Assembly (NCBI GenBank): GCA_963277665.1
Contig: OY728159.1
Span: forward strand, 1,016,259,343 to 1,016,323,342
Source of the DNA: Viscum album
Taxonomy: Eukaryota > Streptophyta > Magnoliopsida > Santalales > Viscaceae
Length of the DNA stretch: 64,000 nucleotides
Reading direction: 5' to 3'
The position numbers were made by a program, and so were the translations under genes. This document shows positions 9,075 through 21,417 of the stretch, piece by piece. Each line of letters begins with the position of its first letter. Positions within the stretch are counted from its first letter, which is position 1. Under the pieces are notes generated by a model. The model made no database searches, had not been told where the DNA came from, and was given only the letters and a program-made list of their open reading frames with translations.

Positions 9075-10196
9075 AACAGTATGAAAAACAGTCTAAACTT
9101 AGCAGTTTAGCAAACAATTCACTTATTACCCATTTCGGCACCCCCATCTGAAATTCCCCCAAACGAGAAATGGCCCCTAACCCGGCCTTGCTCAAGAAAA
9201 AAAGTGTCAGGAAATGCCCAGAGGCATCCCACAATATAGATAATCTATTAAGGATAAAAAACATGAGTTTCACTCAATACCCAACCTCACACTTGAAGGT
9301 CATAACCCACAAAAGTCTACAAAAACACTAAAGAAGGTATGCACCACCCACCTCGTACTCATACGATGACACTCCTTTGATATCAGCCTATGATTCGGTA
9401 TAACTCGTGGTAGATTTTCATTTCCATCAAGTTTTGGAAATTCCGATCGGATGGGAACTACAGTGGAATATGCCAGGAATCGAAGACGAAGAGGGGTGCA
9501 TGGGGTTAGCCTTTCCGATGCGGTCCCGCTGCCACCGACGGATTGAAGAACGAACAATGTATGAAGATTATAGGAGGAATGTTGTTCTTCAGAGGTTTTC
9601 AGATGCAATGTTCATCCAACGGGGAAGAAGAAGATCTTTTCAAGAATAAGACGCGATGGCATCTCGGATGATCAAATAAAAAAAAAGTACACTGCGTGTA
9701 CTTTAGAACTACATGCCGTGTAGTTTTCTTTCTGTACCCTGACTTTAGAGGAGTACAGTGCACGACTTGGACCTTGTACACAGCCAACACATGGCTAGGG
9801 ACTCTGTCATTACATGGAATGAAGATACACGTCATGTTAAGGGAGACTACACGCTGTGTAGATAGAAATTTACACACGGTTTACCACACGGCATGTACTT
9901 GGCCTTAGATGGCCTGTCACCTGCCTAACTGATACACGTCATGTCTAGAACTACACGCCGTGTAGTAAGAAATTTCTACACGGTCAGCACACGACATGTA
10001 CACGGAGATTACACGGCCGGTACTTGCCCAACTCATACACGGCGTGTACTTAAAGTACACGATGTGTAGTCTGGAAATTTCCATAAATTGCCCAGATTTT
10101 ACAGAAATCTCAGAAACCAGTCAAAAAATTATAGAAAGTAGAAAATTCAAAAAGGGTCGGGACCTTTAACCCGCACTAAAAACCCGAGTCCTTACA
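9075..10196 (-). repeat. Fragment D: truncated minus-strand LTR
   Basis: Read on the minus strand, the right edge begins TGTAAGGACTCGGG, a typical LTR start, at 10196. The sequence is more GC-rich than its surroundings. After the palindrome array it continues through a pyrimidine-rich stretch (about 9500-9640) to the edge of element 1, where it stops abruptly. The simplest reading is that element 1 inserted into this LTR and the rest lies left of the window. Short open frames in it (for example 9407-9649) have no recognisable domain. No partner LTR is in the window, so the family is not identified. Confidence 0.5.
9688..10068. repeat. Array of TACACGCCGTGTA-type palindromes
   Basis: At least eight variants of a 12-15-base palindrome occur in 380 bases: TACACTGCGTGTA (9688), CTACATGCCGTGTAG (9709), CTACACGCTGTGTAG (9847), CTACACGCCGTGTAG (9951), TACACGGCGTGTA (10036), TACACGATGTGTA (10056), plus decayed copies near 9826 and 9933. 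The two best units repeat with a period of about 104 bp (9847 and 9951) and share a following GAAATTT. Confidence 0.8.
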
Positions 10197-11242
10197 TAGA
10201 TAATACTAAAATCATTATATTAACAACATTTTGGAAGATTATTAATACATAATTTGAAATGAAATACCTAGAGGAGTGTAATATAAATGATTGGATCTTT
10301 GATTTTCCCCGGAATTATCCTTAGAAATGAAGGGATTAAGATTAATAAATAATGAAAAATTATTAGGTTCATGGGAGAGTGTTCTAGGAGGATTAAATGG
10401 GAAAATTTATTTCTAAGAAAATAACTTCTCTAAGGTATATAGGTCATGTAAATGTACAAAAAATTACTAAAATATTAATGTACCCTCTCAAATACTAATT
10501 TTTCATAATTAAATATTAGTCATGGTGAGTGATTCATTAATAAAAATATAAGATTTCCCTTATAAAAAAATTAATTTGATGAATCCCAAATTTTAACCCA
10601 TTTAATTTAATTTAGTTTCTAAATAAGAGAAGATTTATTTTTAAATTAAAATATATAATAATCTAAACATAAATTTTATAATAAAATACCACTTATGTTT
10701 ACAAATGTTAATTGTGGGGTTTTCCACGTGATATATTAAGTATATTGAAAGAATATATAAAATTGTATAGAAAAAAGTTTTTATAAATAATTAATTCATT
10801 CTTATATTATGAAAATATCATAATTAGTAATAAAATTAGCCAAAACTGATTTTTTAACTATTCATCTAAAAATTAATCATTTTCGAAAAATCATAAAAAT
10901 TCATACTAAGATGATTTTGGTACTATAAATTCAAATATGAAGTTAATTTTGTCATATTGTATTTCTAATTGTTTTTTAAATTTTTAAAAAATATATAATG
11001 ATAAAATACTTTTTTTTAGAAAAATTCTCTTTTTAAAAATTAAGTGTTTATAATATTATTTCATACCAATTATATTTTTGTTTAATATCATGTATATATC
11101 TTATATGTTATCATAATTATCTTTAAAAGATGATTAATTTAATTTAATAATGTGTCATGACCTTTTTTTAGTGCCGGTGAAGAAAGATATCACACTCATA
11201 ATTTTTTTTTAAAATAATATATTAAATTCATAGGATTTTAAA
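10197..11242 (-). repeat. Element A 3' LTR, truncated
   Basis: Aligns with 39790-41015; shared landmarks include GAGGAGTGTAAT/TAGGAGTGTAAT (10271 and 39841), the AAAATTAGC block (10835 and 40570) and ATATCACACTCA (11188 and 40937). The TG end is mutated to TT; a minus-strand GGGTGAGAA purine tract (11243-11251) abuts it. Confidence 0.6.
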
Positions 11243-12450
11243 TTCTCACCCATTAAATAAATTTAATCTTCATAATTTTTTATAATAAATAAATCAAGGA
11301 TGCAAAAATATAGACATGAATTAAGATAAAATTTCAAATTAAATGACTACATTAATATATTAAGTAAAACTAAAAGAAAAATCTTCTTCCACCTTAGAGT
11401 TAATTGAAAGCTTCACTTTACATAGAAAACTAGATTATTTATTTCCCCCTTTTCCATAAGAAAAAATTTTATAGTTACATTAGAACATTCCATATATATT
11501 TTCCCCACAAATTTTACATGAATTAAATTGAACATTTTTTCCTCATTATCTGTATCACCGAAATTTTCTCAAGAAATCATAATTACTTTATTTAGTGTAA
11601 TTTGGAACTTGAATATGTTCACATTGTAAATAATATTTTATGAAAGTTTATTTGGTATAATAACAAAATATTTACCCACAATTCTTGTAATAATATATTG
11701 TAGGTCGAGACAATCACCATAATATCTATTTCATTCGTTGTTTGATTGGTCCGTATTTCTATAGCCATTACATTAAAACAAGGTTTAGGGATGACAATGC
11801 TTAAATTAGTAAATATATAAAGGAAAAAATATGATCTTTGAATAAATAATTTATAAATGATGTGTATGCCCTAAATTATGATTCTCAAATATTCAATCAT
11901 AGTTATCCATGGTGATTTTAATATTACTTTATCTAATCTAGTTAAATTCCAAAAAAGAATATGTTCAAATCATTCATAAGATTTTTTAAATGGAATATTA
12001 ATTAACCTAAGAAAACCCATTTTGAGTTTCCATATATGAGAATAGTTTGGGAGCACTCATTTTTCACCATAATGACGATGAAGATATACCAGGAAAACAT
12101 GTCTTTGGTTTTCTACCTCTTGATGAGTCTATTCCAAAATAAAATAAATATTTTAGTACCTAGATAGGGATGTAATTCCTAGTAAAACTACACAATCTCT
12201 ATTTTACCAGAAATTTTGGAGGTTCTCATATACTTAGTCTTATCTATACGGTGTTCACTAATGTTCTCTTATCATAACCTCCAAAAAACATAAAATATTC
12301 AACACTTCCACCCTAAAGGTTTATCTATACCCTTGAAACTAATATCATACTTAACTCATCAACCCCAGATTTTATTCCTAAATTTTAAATCATCCTCAAC
12401 TAATAAAATTCTAACCTTTAAATTTATCCAAACAATTCTTTGATACAAAC
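11243..12450 (-). other. Non-coding interior of element A
   Basis: AT-rich, full of stops on both strands, no recognisable gag or pol. It begins (in minus orientation) at a PBS-like site and ends at a purine tract, so it is a short interior of about 1.2 kb rather than random flank. Confidence 0.5.
12438..12448 (-). other. Decayed PBS of element A
   Basis: Minus strand TTGTATCAAAG corresponds to TGGTATCAGAG with two changes, both G to T or G to A. Confidence 0.5.
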
Positions 12451-12618
12451 TATACTACCCCCAAACCAACTCTCTCAGATTAGTTGCTGAAAATACATAA
12501 CATACAATAATCGAATTGATAAATATCAAATATTATAGTATATTTTTAACATTTATAGACCAAGTACCTTGTAGTTTAGAGTTTTAAATAATTAAGTCAA
12601 ATCAGAAACTAATAAATT
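12451..12618 (-). repeat. Element A 5' LTR, last about 165 bases
   Basis: Lies between the PBS and element 2 and would join to 36603 once element 2 is removed. The main 5' LTR part is short at this end by roughly this amount, judged from the module spacing in element 1. Confidence 0.5.
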
Positions 12619-12740
12619 TGTAATGGATCGAACCTCTCTGGTTCATTCCTTTGTGAAAATCTGGTGTCTAAGTTGTTCTGAGAGGTCAAGGTGACTTATC
12701 CCCAACACTTTTCCAAATTTCTAGTTCTGTAAATTGTGCA

Positions 12741-12975
12741 TCGGTAGCCTTAGGTGAACAGTGTCATCGATAACCTTATGTGAACAGTGTAATGGTAACC
12801 TTTGGTGAATAGAGTCATCAGTAACCTTAGGCGAACAGTGCAACAGTAACCTTAGGTGATCAGTGTCATTGGTAACCTTCTGTGAACAGTGCTACAGTAG
12901 CCTTAGGGGAATTGTGTCATCAGTAGCCTTAGGTGAACAGTGCAATGGTAACCTTATGTGAATAGTTCAACGGTG
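12741..12975 (+). repeat. 26-bp tandem array in element 2 5' LTR
   Basis: About nine units of the form TCGGTAACCTTAGGTGAACA + GTGTCA, period 26 bp. The words GGTAACCT and TGAACAGTG also occur in the following 68-bp array. Confidence 0.85.
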
Positions 12976-12990
12976 AGGTCCAACTATAGC

Positions 12991-13505
12991 CTATTTCCTT
13001 TTCCAAATTTTAGGTTCATGAATAGTGTTTCTAGAATGGTGAGGTTCCATCATTAACCTGTATTTCCTTTGCCAAATTTTGAGTTCGTGAATAGTGTTTC
13101 CAAAATGGTGAGGTCTATCAGTAACCTCTATTTCCTTTTCCAAATTTTGGGTTAATGAATAGTGTTTCCAGAACGCTGAGGTTCCATCAGTAACCTCTGT
13201 TTCCTTTTCCAAATTTTGGGTTCATGAACAGTGTTTCCTGAACGGTGAGGTTCCATCGGTAACCTCTATTTCCTTTGCCAAATTTTGAGTCTGTGAAAAG
13301 TGTTTCCAAAACGGAGAGGTACTTCAGTAACCTCTATTTCCTTTGCAAAACATTGGGTTCATGAACAATGTTTCTAGAACGGTGTGGTTCCATCAGTAAC
13401 CTCTATTTCCTTTTCCAAATTTTGAGTTTGTTAATAGTATTTCCACAACAGTGAGGTGTATCGGTAACCTCTATTTCCTTTTCCAAATTCTGGGTTCATG
13501 AATAA
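12991..13505 (+). repeat. 68-bp tandem array in element 2 5' LTR
   Basis: CTATTTCC or a near variant recurs at about 12991, 13060, 13128, 13197, 13265, 13333, 13402 and 13471, a period of about 68 bp. Each unit reads TTTCCAAATTTTGGGTTCAT, GAATAGTGTTTCCAGAA, GGTGAGGTTCCATCAGTAAC. Confidence 0.9.
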
Positions 13506-16500
13506 TGGTTCCAACATCCTACAGTTTTCCCCTTTGATGTTTCCTTTGACGTAAAATGCATTTAAATCCCCATTTTAAGGACTCTAAGGACGATTCAAAG
13601 GCCATAACTCCTATAAAAAGTTCTCCTAAGGCTCGGGATGTTTTCACTTGGTCAAAATGCATGGTTTAATGCGATCCGATTTTAATAGAAAATCTAGCGT
13701 ATCTTAAACTGCCACTTCGTTAAATCTTCTAAAGGGAAGAGATATCTTCCTCACTAATTCTTCATCCTTGTTCTCAGGTGTGAGACGCTTGAATATTCCA
13801 TTCCTTTCCATATGAGTGGTGCGATCAAATTTTCCTCCTGGTATTGGTTTCCCTCTGTTTTTGGTGAAACCAAGCAATATCAATCAATCTTCGATAAAAG
13901 GTATGATCTATCTTCATTATTTCAGGTTCATCTCCTTCTTTATCCTTGCCCTTTTTATGGAATTTTACCACCATAATCCTAATGGGTTTTTCATGGTTGT
14001 TGACCGATGTGGTGGTGTCTCTGCATCATCGGGTGGATATAGTTGTCACAAGGGGAAGAGATCATAACCCGTTGTGTGGCTCATTCTCATATAAATAATG
14101 TCAAGAATTATTTCTGGTAGGGGATTCATTGTTCCTATTTTCTTTTACGTGCTACTGTAGAGTTATCATGTTTTATCACACTTGATCACAATATAATTGG
14201 AATAATAAATATTTGAATGGGAAAAATAAATTGATATTGATCGTATGTTATTACCTCTTGTTTTTCTAGATAGTGTAATATCTATGTTTTCTTGGTTTAG
14301 CTTTTTGTTCTTGATAGAAATTGGTAAAGAAAATAAAGCCAAAATTAATTGATAATTTTTTGGCTAATGATAAAGAGGAATGTAAATGAATCTGGTTCTT
14401 CTTGTTATAATTTGATGTTCATCAAATTGGTGCAGTAAGCATGTTTAATTATTTGTGATAGCTTACTGATTAGGTTTCCTGAATTTTGAACCTAAGAATA
14501 ATTAATTGGTTAATCCAAGATAGATCAATGAACTAATTTTTTGATAAAAGATAATTCCTTGTAGGGTTACAAGTTACCCTCTTACTTGTTTAAGGGCCAA
14601 GAGCGCATTTGATATGATGTTTGTTTTCCTGTTGCTTTTGTTGTGGTGTGACCCTAGATGGTTGTTGTGATATGTGGGTGCAAGGAGTCCAATTTGTTGT
14701 GGAAAAGGTTGATTCCTAGAGTGTCGAGATGCATTGGTTTATACATGTGGGTGTCGGGGAGGACACCAGGGATGATGTTACAGGTTGGATGTGAATGTTT
14801 GGATGCTTGCCAATTTTTTGATTGGTTATCTAGATTACTTTCCCCACTGCTCAAGGCATCTGGTATTTCTTACCCTTCTTCTAAAAGGGGAAAATATACG
14901 TGCGATATGCCATGTGCCTTCAGTGTCTAGCTTCTCAAGAGAGGATGGGTCTACACTCTTGCTATAGGGGGAAAAGACTCGAAGGGAAGTTCATTAACTC
15001 ACCGTGTTGATCCCCCATGTGTTTAATAGCATATAATGTTTTTCAATAATGCCTAGTAATATGGGAAACTTATGTTGTAAATAAATAATTGAATAAATTA
15101 TGTTAACCCATGGGGTTAGAGTTTTTAGGGGTGCAATTTTGTGGTTGTAATTTAAAGAAATAATGAACTTTGGGTGTGATGCTAATGAAATATAATGTGG
15201 AATTGTTAATGGTTAATTAATGTTTAAAATAATTAACTAACGTAAAGTGAAAGTGATAAAATTGGAATAAAGTAATGTAATAAATCTCCTTAAATGGTTG
15301 TGTGCTTATAGGATACATAGTCTTAGAGGTGGAAGCCGGGAGTCTAAGAGGAATTAGTTGCAGTTGAGTCTAAGACTAGGTTATTCCTATAGTGTGGTTG
15401 TGAGATATAGTATATTATGTATTTTTTTATATGCTACTCCACCCCATCAGCAAGGGAAACTGACACCCTAGGGATTCTGAGCCCTGGGGGGTGTTTTCCC
15501 CAACATTCCGATGGGAGTATGGATGGCTGACTACCGCCTTTGGCCCTACTCTCTTCTATTGGTAGTTACTTGTGATAGTAGGCACAATGGCCAGTTTTCC
15601 CCATATATGTGTGTAGAGGGAAATAATGTCTTGTGGTTATTCACCCACATATATTATATATATAGTTTCCTATGGACTACTATAGGGGTAACATGTATAG
15701 GCTGTGATGGATTGAGGTTCCTTACTCAGTGTATGGGCAATAATGGCTTGAGGTTTAATACCCGACATATGATACACATTATACGAGCAGTGGTGGCTCC
15801 CAGAAACAACCTGGTTACTTTTATTATGTTGACATGGTTGTTTTGTTGCACAAGGTGCATGTTGTGGAGCTTCGCCCAATTGTCTGCAGGAAAGCCTTTT
15901 TGGATAGATATGCTTAGGACGTGTGACATTGGGGAAAAGCAGAAAACTACTGCGGAAGTAGTAGCGGGGTACCCTTGATATTCTTTATTATATTATATAC
16001 TCTTGTATGAATTACTTTGTGTGAGTATCCATGGTGAGGCTGAGAACTTAATATTATTGTTTAGGTGACGAGTTAGTTTCACTTGTTGTTCACTATGCTT
16101 TAGCATGATTTCTTTACTTTTTCACAAGAGGATTCAGGGAGGATCCTATTGATTATACTGTTATACTCACCCTATGCATATATAAATTGTTCTTCATGTC
16201 ACTTGGAGCATGTTAGAGATCAAGCTGGTTTCTACGAGCTTGGGGTTGCAGGAGCTGTTCGGGATTGTGGTTGTTGATGTTTTTACTTTCTTTTGGGTAC
16301 TTATAGTTTTCCCCTATCAGTTGTAGTAGTATGGAATGAAATTACATATGTGCACTTGGGTTTTCTTTTATATTTCAGTCTGAGATATGTTTGGTTGGTG
16401 TTTATATTAACTCTCTCTTTTGGATGTGTTCTCATAGAGGGTAACTCCTCCCATCGACGTGTTTACTATACCTTCAGTGCTAGTCACCAACCCCAGGCCT

Positions 16501-16591
16501 ACTGGAGGCGGGACTCAGGGGGTCATTATCTACCTTCTCACATTACTGGCCCATGAGGGGTATACTTTGTAGGGAGGGGGTCGTGAGAGAG

Positions 16592-16600
16592 TGGTATCAG
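16592..16600 (+). other. PBS of element 2
   Basis: TGGTATCAG followed by GTGTATGG, 5 bases after the LTR end; initiator Met tRNA type. Confidence 0.75.
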
Positions 16601-16975
16601 GTGTATGGTTGGGAGATAGGATGTAGTTTGGTGTTAGGAAAAGGTGAGGTTGCATGGGTTGGTAGTGAAAGAGTGTCAGTCAAGTTTAGAAAGTGATGTT
16701 AACACTGGGAAGCAGCTGAGACATCGGCATTTAGGCCCCCCTATGATCTGATTTACAAAACTATAAGTTTATAATGGATACTAAATGAGGTGATACTCGT
16801 TGCAGGGTAGAGACCTTAGAAAGGATCATGCATAATTCTTCCTTATGCCTATGTTTGAATGGGTAGACCTTAGGTTAGTGTAACCTAAAATGAATAAAAA
16901 AAAGAATTAATTAATTAATACTGAGTCTTACAAATTCTAGGTTTAGGGTCTCTAACTATTTGTTATTTTATAGGT

Positions 16976-17640
16976 ATGTCTCAAGGTCGATGTCCTCATC
17001 AGAATCACATAGAAGATGTCCAGCAGGCTATGCCAGCAGATTGCCACATGGTAGAGGTTGACGATGATGACACTTGGAGGAGGACACTTAGAGAGTTTTA
17101 TTGCAAGAGTCAGTAGAAGTATGAGGGCTCCATTTTAGATGTAGTCATGGAATACTGGTTAGATGAGGTTGAGATAGGCTCCAGTTCGATCTGTTCTTAG
17201 AAGGATAAATCGGTGTCCTTGGTTGTGACGATGCTGCATGGAGCAGTGAGGCAGTGGTGCTTCTTATTCTTCAGAGATCACAAGGAGTCAATGATCTCAT
17301 GGGAGGAGTTCTAAGACAAGTTTATAATTGAGTTTATTTCTTTGACTGTGAAGGCATCCAGTCATTGGGATATTCTTAATCTTCGACAGGGGAGCTCCAT
17401 TATGTGAGAGTTTGGAATCCATTTCATGAACCTTTTTACAATATGCTTTGGAACTATAGCCATATGAGGAGGCATGGGAAATACATTTCAAGGAGGATTT
17501 GCATCAAGAGATCTAGCACCAGGTCACCCCATTTATGCTGAAGATATATCTTGAGGTGCTAGAAAGGGAAGAGGTCATCGAGAGGACATTGACTAGAACT
17601 AGATCATCACGAGTGGGGAGTCATCATGATTCCTCATGAA
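16976..17640 (+). pseudogene. gag: Element 2 gag remnant
   Basis: The frame starts at an ATG two bases after TTTTATAG and opens with 46 codons before a stop. Further on in the same frame are W.DEVEIG, AVRQWCFLFF and SWEEF.DKFI.EFIS...RQGSSIM, which follow the order of a chromovirus Gag domain (AxxWW, W..F...F...Y, LRQGSMSV), broken by several stops. A decayed zinc finger CGGGGYQQWECP is encoded near 17785-17825. Non-functional. Confidence 0.7.
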
Positions 17641-18020
17641 GTAGAGCTCTGGTCTGGGGTTCCTAGTTTTCATGGTAGAAGAGTTTTTGTTTGGCCGGGG
17701 GTAGGTCCCAGACATCTACATCTCATTTCTCCGTGGGTGGTGTCCCTCAAGCCTATAATAAGGGATCTGGTGCTTTTTTTTCTTGTGGTGGTGGAGGTTA
17801 TCAGCAGTGGGAGTGCCCGACCTTTCAGAGTAGTCATCGTGCACTAAGTGTTCTGATCCAGGTTCCTTCGTTGAGATAGTTCCAGTCGAGGCAACAACAG
17901 TAGGTTGCACTGGCTTTAGATCAGTTGAGGGTAGATGGGGCAGGTAGAGGACATCCCTGTGATGCTCCCCATCCTCATAGAGCAAAGTGTGACCATGGTG
18001 GTGGTCGTTATCACGGTTAG

Positions 18021-18450
18021 AGAGGTCGTGGTCAGCTTCTTGCTTTAGCATTGCCAGCTCCAAGCAAGCCATATGTCATTCAAGGTACCCTTTTTTCATT
18101 TTTTACCTCGGTATATGCCTTGTTTGATTTAGGAGCGACACACTCTTTCATATCACCTACCCTTGTCCATGCTTTGGGACTTGAGTTAGAGAGGATTCTA
18201 GTTCCCATAGTGTTGAATATGACAGTTGGTGGTCAATCTGACTTGTTTAAAATATGTAGAGACTGTGAGCTAGTGTTGGGGAAGCACCTCTCTTGGTGAT
18301 ATTTCATATGTTTACAAATACAACCATATTATGTCATCCTCATCATGGATTGGTTGTATTATATGCATGATATTGTGGATTACTTCAAGAAGAAGGTCAT
18401 TTTCTTCGATGAGTATGGAGAGCCGGTGGTGTTTGTTGGCGAGTGATACC
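18021..18450 (+). pseudogene. pol: Element 2 aspartic protease remnant
   Basis: Encodes YALFDLGATHSFIS and, after a stop near 18298, MDWL.YMHDIVDYFKKKVIF. This is the chromovirus protease pattern LFDSGATHSFIS ... MDWL....VDC. The catalytic DSG is DLG here, so Ser is lost; with the internal stop it is inactive. Confidence 0.85.
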
Positions 18451-18565
18451 CTCAGATGGGTCATAGTTGTGTTTCATCCTTATCATCCATGATTGATGAG
18501 ATGATGCTAAGTTCTTCAGAGGTTCAAAAGATGGCATTTTCTAGGGTCATAGAAGAGTACCCAGA

Positions 18566-19260
18566 TGTAACATTACCCCCTCGATGAGAGATTGAGTTTG
18601 GGATCGAGATACAACTAGGGACATCTTATATATCTATGCCTCCATATAGGATGGACCCTTATGAGTTACGAGAGCTATGTATATAGCTTGATGGTCTGTT
18701 ATAGTGCAGTTTTGTTTGGTAGAGTGTGTCACTATGGGGTGCATCAGTTTTGTTCGTGAAGAAGGCTAACGATAGTTTGTGGTTGTGTATCGATTATCAT
18801 CACTTAAACAAAGTGACAGTGAAGAATCACTATACTGCTCCGTGTATTGATGATCTATTAGATCAACTGAAGTGTAGAAGTTGGTTTTCAAAGAGATACT
18901 TGTGGTCAGGATATTATCAAATGCCTGTAAAGGATGAGGATTTCACAAAGACCGCTTTCCATTGTTTTCATGGGTATTATGAGTTCGTTGTAATGTTGTT
19001 CGTTGTGACAAATGCTCCAGCTATGTTCACTGGATTGATGAACGCTATGTTTCGTGAATTCCTGTACATGTTCATGGTGGTTTTCATCGATGACATCCTT
19101 GTGTACTCCATGTCTGAGGAGGAGCATATAGAACATCTACACATCATTTTGGGAGTTCTTTTTCAACATCAGCTATTTGGGATGTTCTCAAAGTGTGAGT
19201 TTTGGGCTCGAGAAGTCCATTTTTTTGGTATGTTGAGTCCCAGAATGGAGTAGATATGGA
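18566..19260 (+). pseudogene. pol: Element 2 reverse transcriptase remnant
   Basis: After a stop-ridden start (ISMPPYRMDPYELREL), the frame 18726-19253 is open: [69 protein letters not shown] and the active-site motif [11 protein letters not shown] (near 19080). The FIDD box retains both catalytic aspartates. Upstream and downstream stops make it a pseudogene. Family assignment to Ty3/gypsy is secure. Confidence 0.93.
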
Positions 19261-19850
19261 TCAATAGAATATTGAAGCAGTTGTGTCTTAGGCAGCCCCC
19301 AAGACAGTGTTAGAGGTGTGATGTTTCCTTGGTCTTGTAGGCTACTACAGGAGGTTCATAGATGATCTCTATCATGTTGTGATTCCTATAACAACTTTGA
19401 ACAGGATGGATCATGATTTCATATGGACTGATCAGTGTCAGGAAACTTTTGAGTATCTAAAGAATAAGTTAGTAAGTGCTCCAGTTCTTTGTCTTCTGGA
19501 TGAGGGAGATCAGTTTGATGTTTTCTGTGATGCTTTGCATCTGACTTTTGGATGTGTTCTGATGCAGCAAAGATCAGTTGTTTCTTATGGGTCTTTGTAG
19601 TTGTGTCCTCATGAACATAACTTTTCCACCCATAATCTTGAGTTGGCAGCCATGGTGTTTTCTCTAAAGTTGCTGAGACATTACCTCATTGGTGAGTGCT
19701 TTGTGGTTTCCACCGACCATAAGAGCCTGAGGTATGTTTTCTCCCAACAGGACTTGAACTTATGAAAACATCGATGGATGGAGTTCTTATAAGAATACGA
19801 CTTAGAAATATCATATACACCAGGAAAGGGGAATGTTGTTGCTGACCTGC
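19261..19850 (+). pseudogene. pol: Element 2 RNase H remnant
   Basis: FLGLVGYYRRFI-like connection sequence, then FIWTDQCQETFEYLKNKLVSAPVL, FDVFCDALHLTFGCVLMQQ and, after a stop, a decayed HNYPTHDLELAA-like stretch and TDHKSLRY. The order and motifs fit gypsy RNase H. In-frame stops occur near 19598 and 19763. Confidence 0.85.
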
Positions 19851-20001
19851 CGAGTTGGAAGGCACATATGATGCAGTGTGTAGATCTGGTGACTCCCGGA
19901 GAGTAATGAAAGAACTATCGACATTACATCTTGATATGGGAGAAGTTGGGGGTAGAGGTTGTCTTTTTCAGATGACGGTGAATTCATCTCTGGTGTAGAA
20001 G

Positions 20002-20892
20002 GTGGAAGAGTCCCAGTTGGGGGATCTAGTGGTAGAGGTCTGGAGAGACCGAGTTGTTTGTGGCGAGGCCCCTGATGGTTGGTTTGAGGATGAACAACAC
20101 CGAGTGTTGTATAATGGAAGGATATTTGTTCCTTTGAAGATGCGGGATACAATTATTAGAGAGTTCTATAGTTCTCCTTTAGCAGTGCATCCTGGCATGA
20201 AAAAGATGTACCAAGCCCTGAGAAGCCAGTTTTGGTGGCCTAGGCTAAAGCATGCAGTTGCGGAGTTTGTGTCTCAATGTTTGGTCTTCGAGAAGGTGAA
20301 GGTCGAACACTGTGTTCCTAGTGGTCTTGTCCAGCCGTTAGATGTTCTTCAGTGGAAGTGGGAGGACACATAAATGGACTTTGTTACTCATTTACATTGA
20401 GCTCAGTGAGGGCATGATTCTATTTGGCTGGTAGTGTATCATTTAAAAAAATCATCCCACTTCATAGTGATCAAGGAGTCAAGATTAGTGGAGGTTTTTT
20501 CAAGGAAATATCTAGAAGAGGTGGTGATACTTCATGGACTCCCAATGACGATCATTTACAATCGAGATCCTCCTTTTACTTCTAGGGTGTGGAGAGTTCT
20601 CCAACATGCTTTTGGTTCTCAGATTTTCTTTAGAACTTCTTTTCATCCTCCGATGGACGGTCAGATAGAGCGGACTATCCAGACTCTTGAAGACATGTTA
20701 CACTCTTGTGTCCTAAATTTTGGAGGTTCATGGATGAGGCACTTACCCTTAGTGTATTTCTCTTACAACAATAGTTTTCACTCTACCATTGGTATGGAGC
20801 TGTTTGAAGCCTTGTATGGACAGCCTTTCCATTCCTCGTTGTGCTGGACTAGGGTCGGAGATTTAGAAATTCTCGGACTGAAACTAGTGTAG
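20002..20892 (+). pseudogene. pol: Element 2 integrase remnant
   Basis: Zinc-binding part: REFYSSPLAVHPGMKKMYQA, FWWPRLKHAVAEFVSQCLVF; the last Cys of the HHCC motif is Phe. Core: HDSIWLVVYHLKKSSHF (first catalytic Asp changed to Tyr in VDRL), IIYNRDPPFTSRVW (SDRDPRF in the family; the catalytic Asp is Asn) and MDGQIERTIQTLEDML (catalytic Glu kept). Frames break near 20371 and 20890. It cannot integrate DNA. Confidence 0.92.
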
Positions 20893-20999
20893 AATACAAC
20901 AGAGATGGTTCATGTTATTTGTGAGAGTATAAAGATAGAACATGATCATTATAAATCAAATTTAGATCAAAAGAGGAGACCCTTAGAGTTTGATTTTGG

Positions 21000-21417
21000 G
21001 GATCAAATGTTTCTGAAGGTGACTCCCCATCGTGGGTAGAGAAGGTTTGGTCATGGGAGTAAGCTTTATCCCCGGTTTGTTGGGCCTTTCAAGGTGTTAG
21101 CTCATGTTTGAATTGTGGCGTATCGAGTAGTACTTCCCCCACAGATGATTCATATACATGATGTTTTTTATGTATCACAACTCCATCATTATCTTCATGA
21201 TGACTCTCACATCCATGATTGGGGAGAGATCGATGTTGATGATGATGCAACCTTTGAGGAGTGGCCGTTATTGATCCAAGACCATAAGGAGAATGTGTTT
21301 CATGGGAGTTCTATTCACTTGTTTTGTGTTTTGTGGCAACACAGTGGTATTAAGGAGATTACATGGGAACGTGAGTCATAGATACGTGCTCATTACCCAA
21401 AGTTGTTTGATGTTTAA
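21000..21417 (+). pseudogene. pol: Element 2 integrase tail and chromodomain
   Basis: DFGDQMFLKVTPHRG and the stretch YRVVLPPQMIHIHDVFYVSQ, then HDDSHIHDW, then a chromodomain-like end HLFCVLWQHSGIKEITWERE + (stop) + IRAHYPKLFDV with the final stop at 21415. Chromodomains at this position mark chromoviruses and target integration to modified heterochromatin. One internal stop; decayed. Confidence 0.88.

Larger units (their letters stand above)
12619..16586 (+). repeat. Element 2 5' LTR (about 3.97 kb)
   Basis: Begins TGTAATGGATCGAACC and ends GGGTCGTGA just before the PBS. Contains a 26-bp and a 68-bp tandem array near the start. A 155-codon frame (15511-15978) has no known domain and is treated as LTR sequence. 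Divergence from the right copy is much greater than for element 1. Confidence 0.85.

Noticed and set aside
9407..9649. 80-codon frame and opposite-strand 102-codon frame
   Set aside because: Both lie in LTR fragment D with no protein similarity I recognise.
9688..10068. CRISPR-like spaced palindromes
   Set aside because: Units vary, spacing is irregular and the window is plainly plant retrotransposon DNA.
15511..15978. 155-codon open frame in the element 2 5' LTR, with a 134-codon counterpart at 24475-24879
   Set aside because: It lies wholly inside the LTR and has no known domain; conserved openness can follow from common descent and few stop-prone words. Coding constraint could not be tested by eye.
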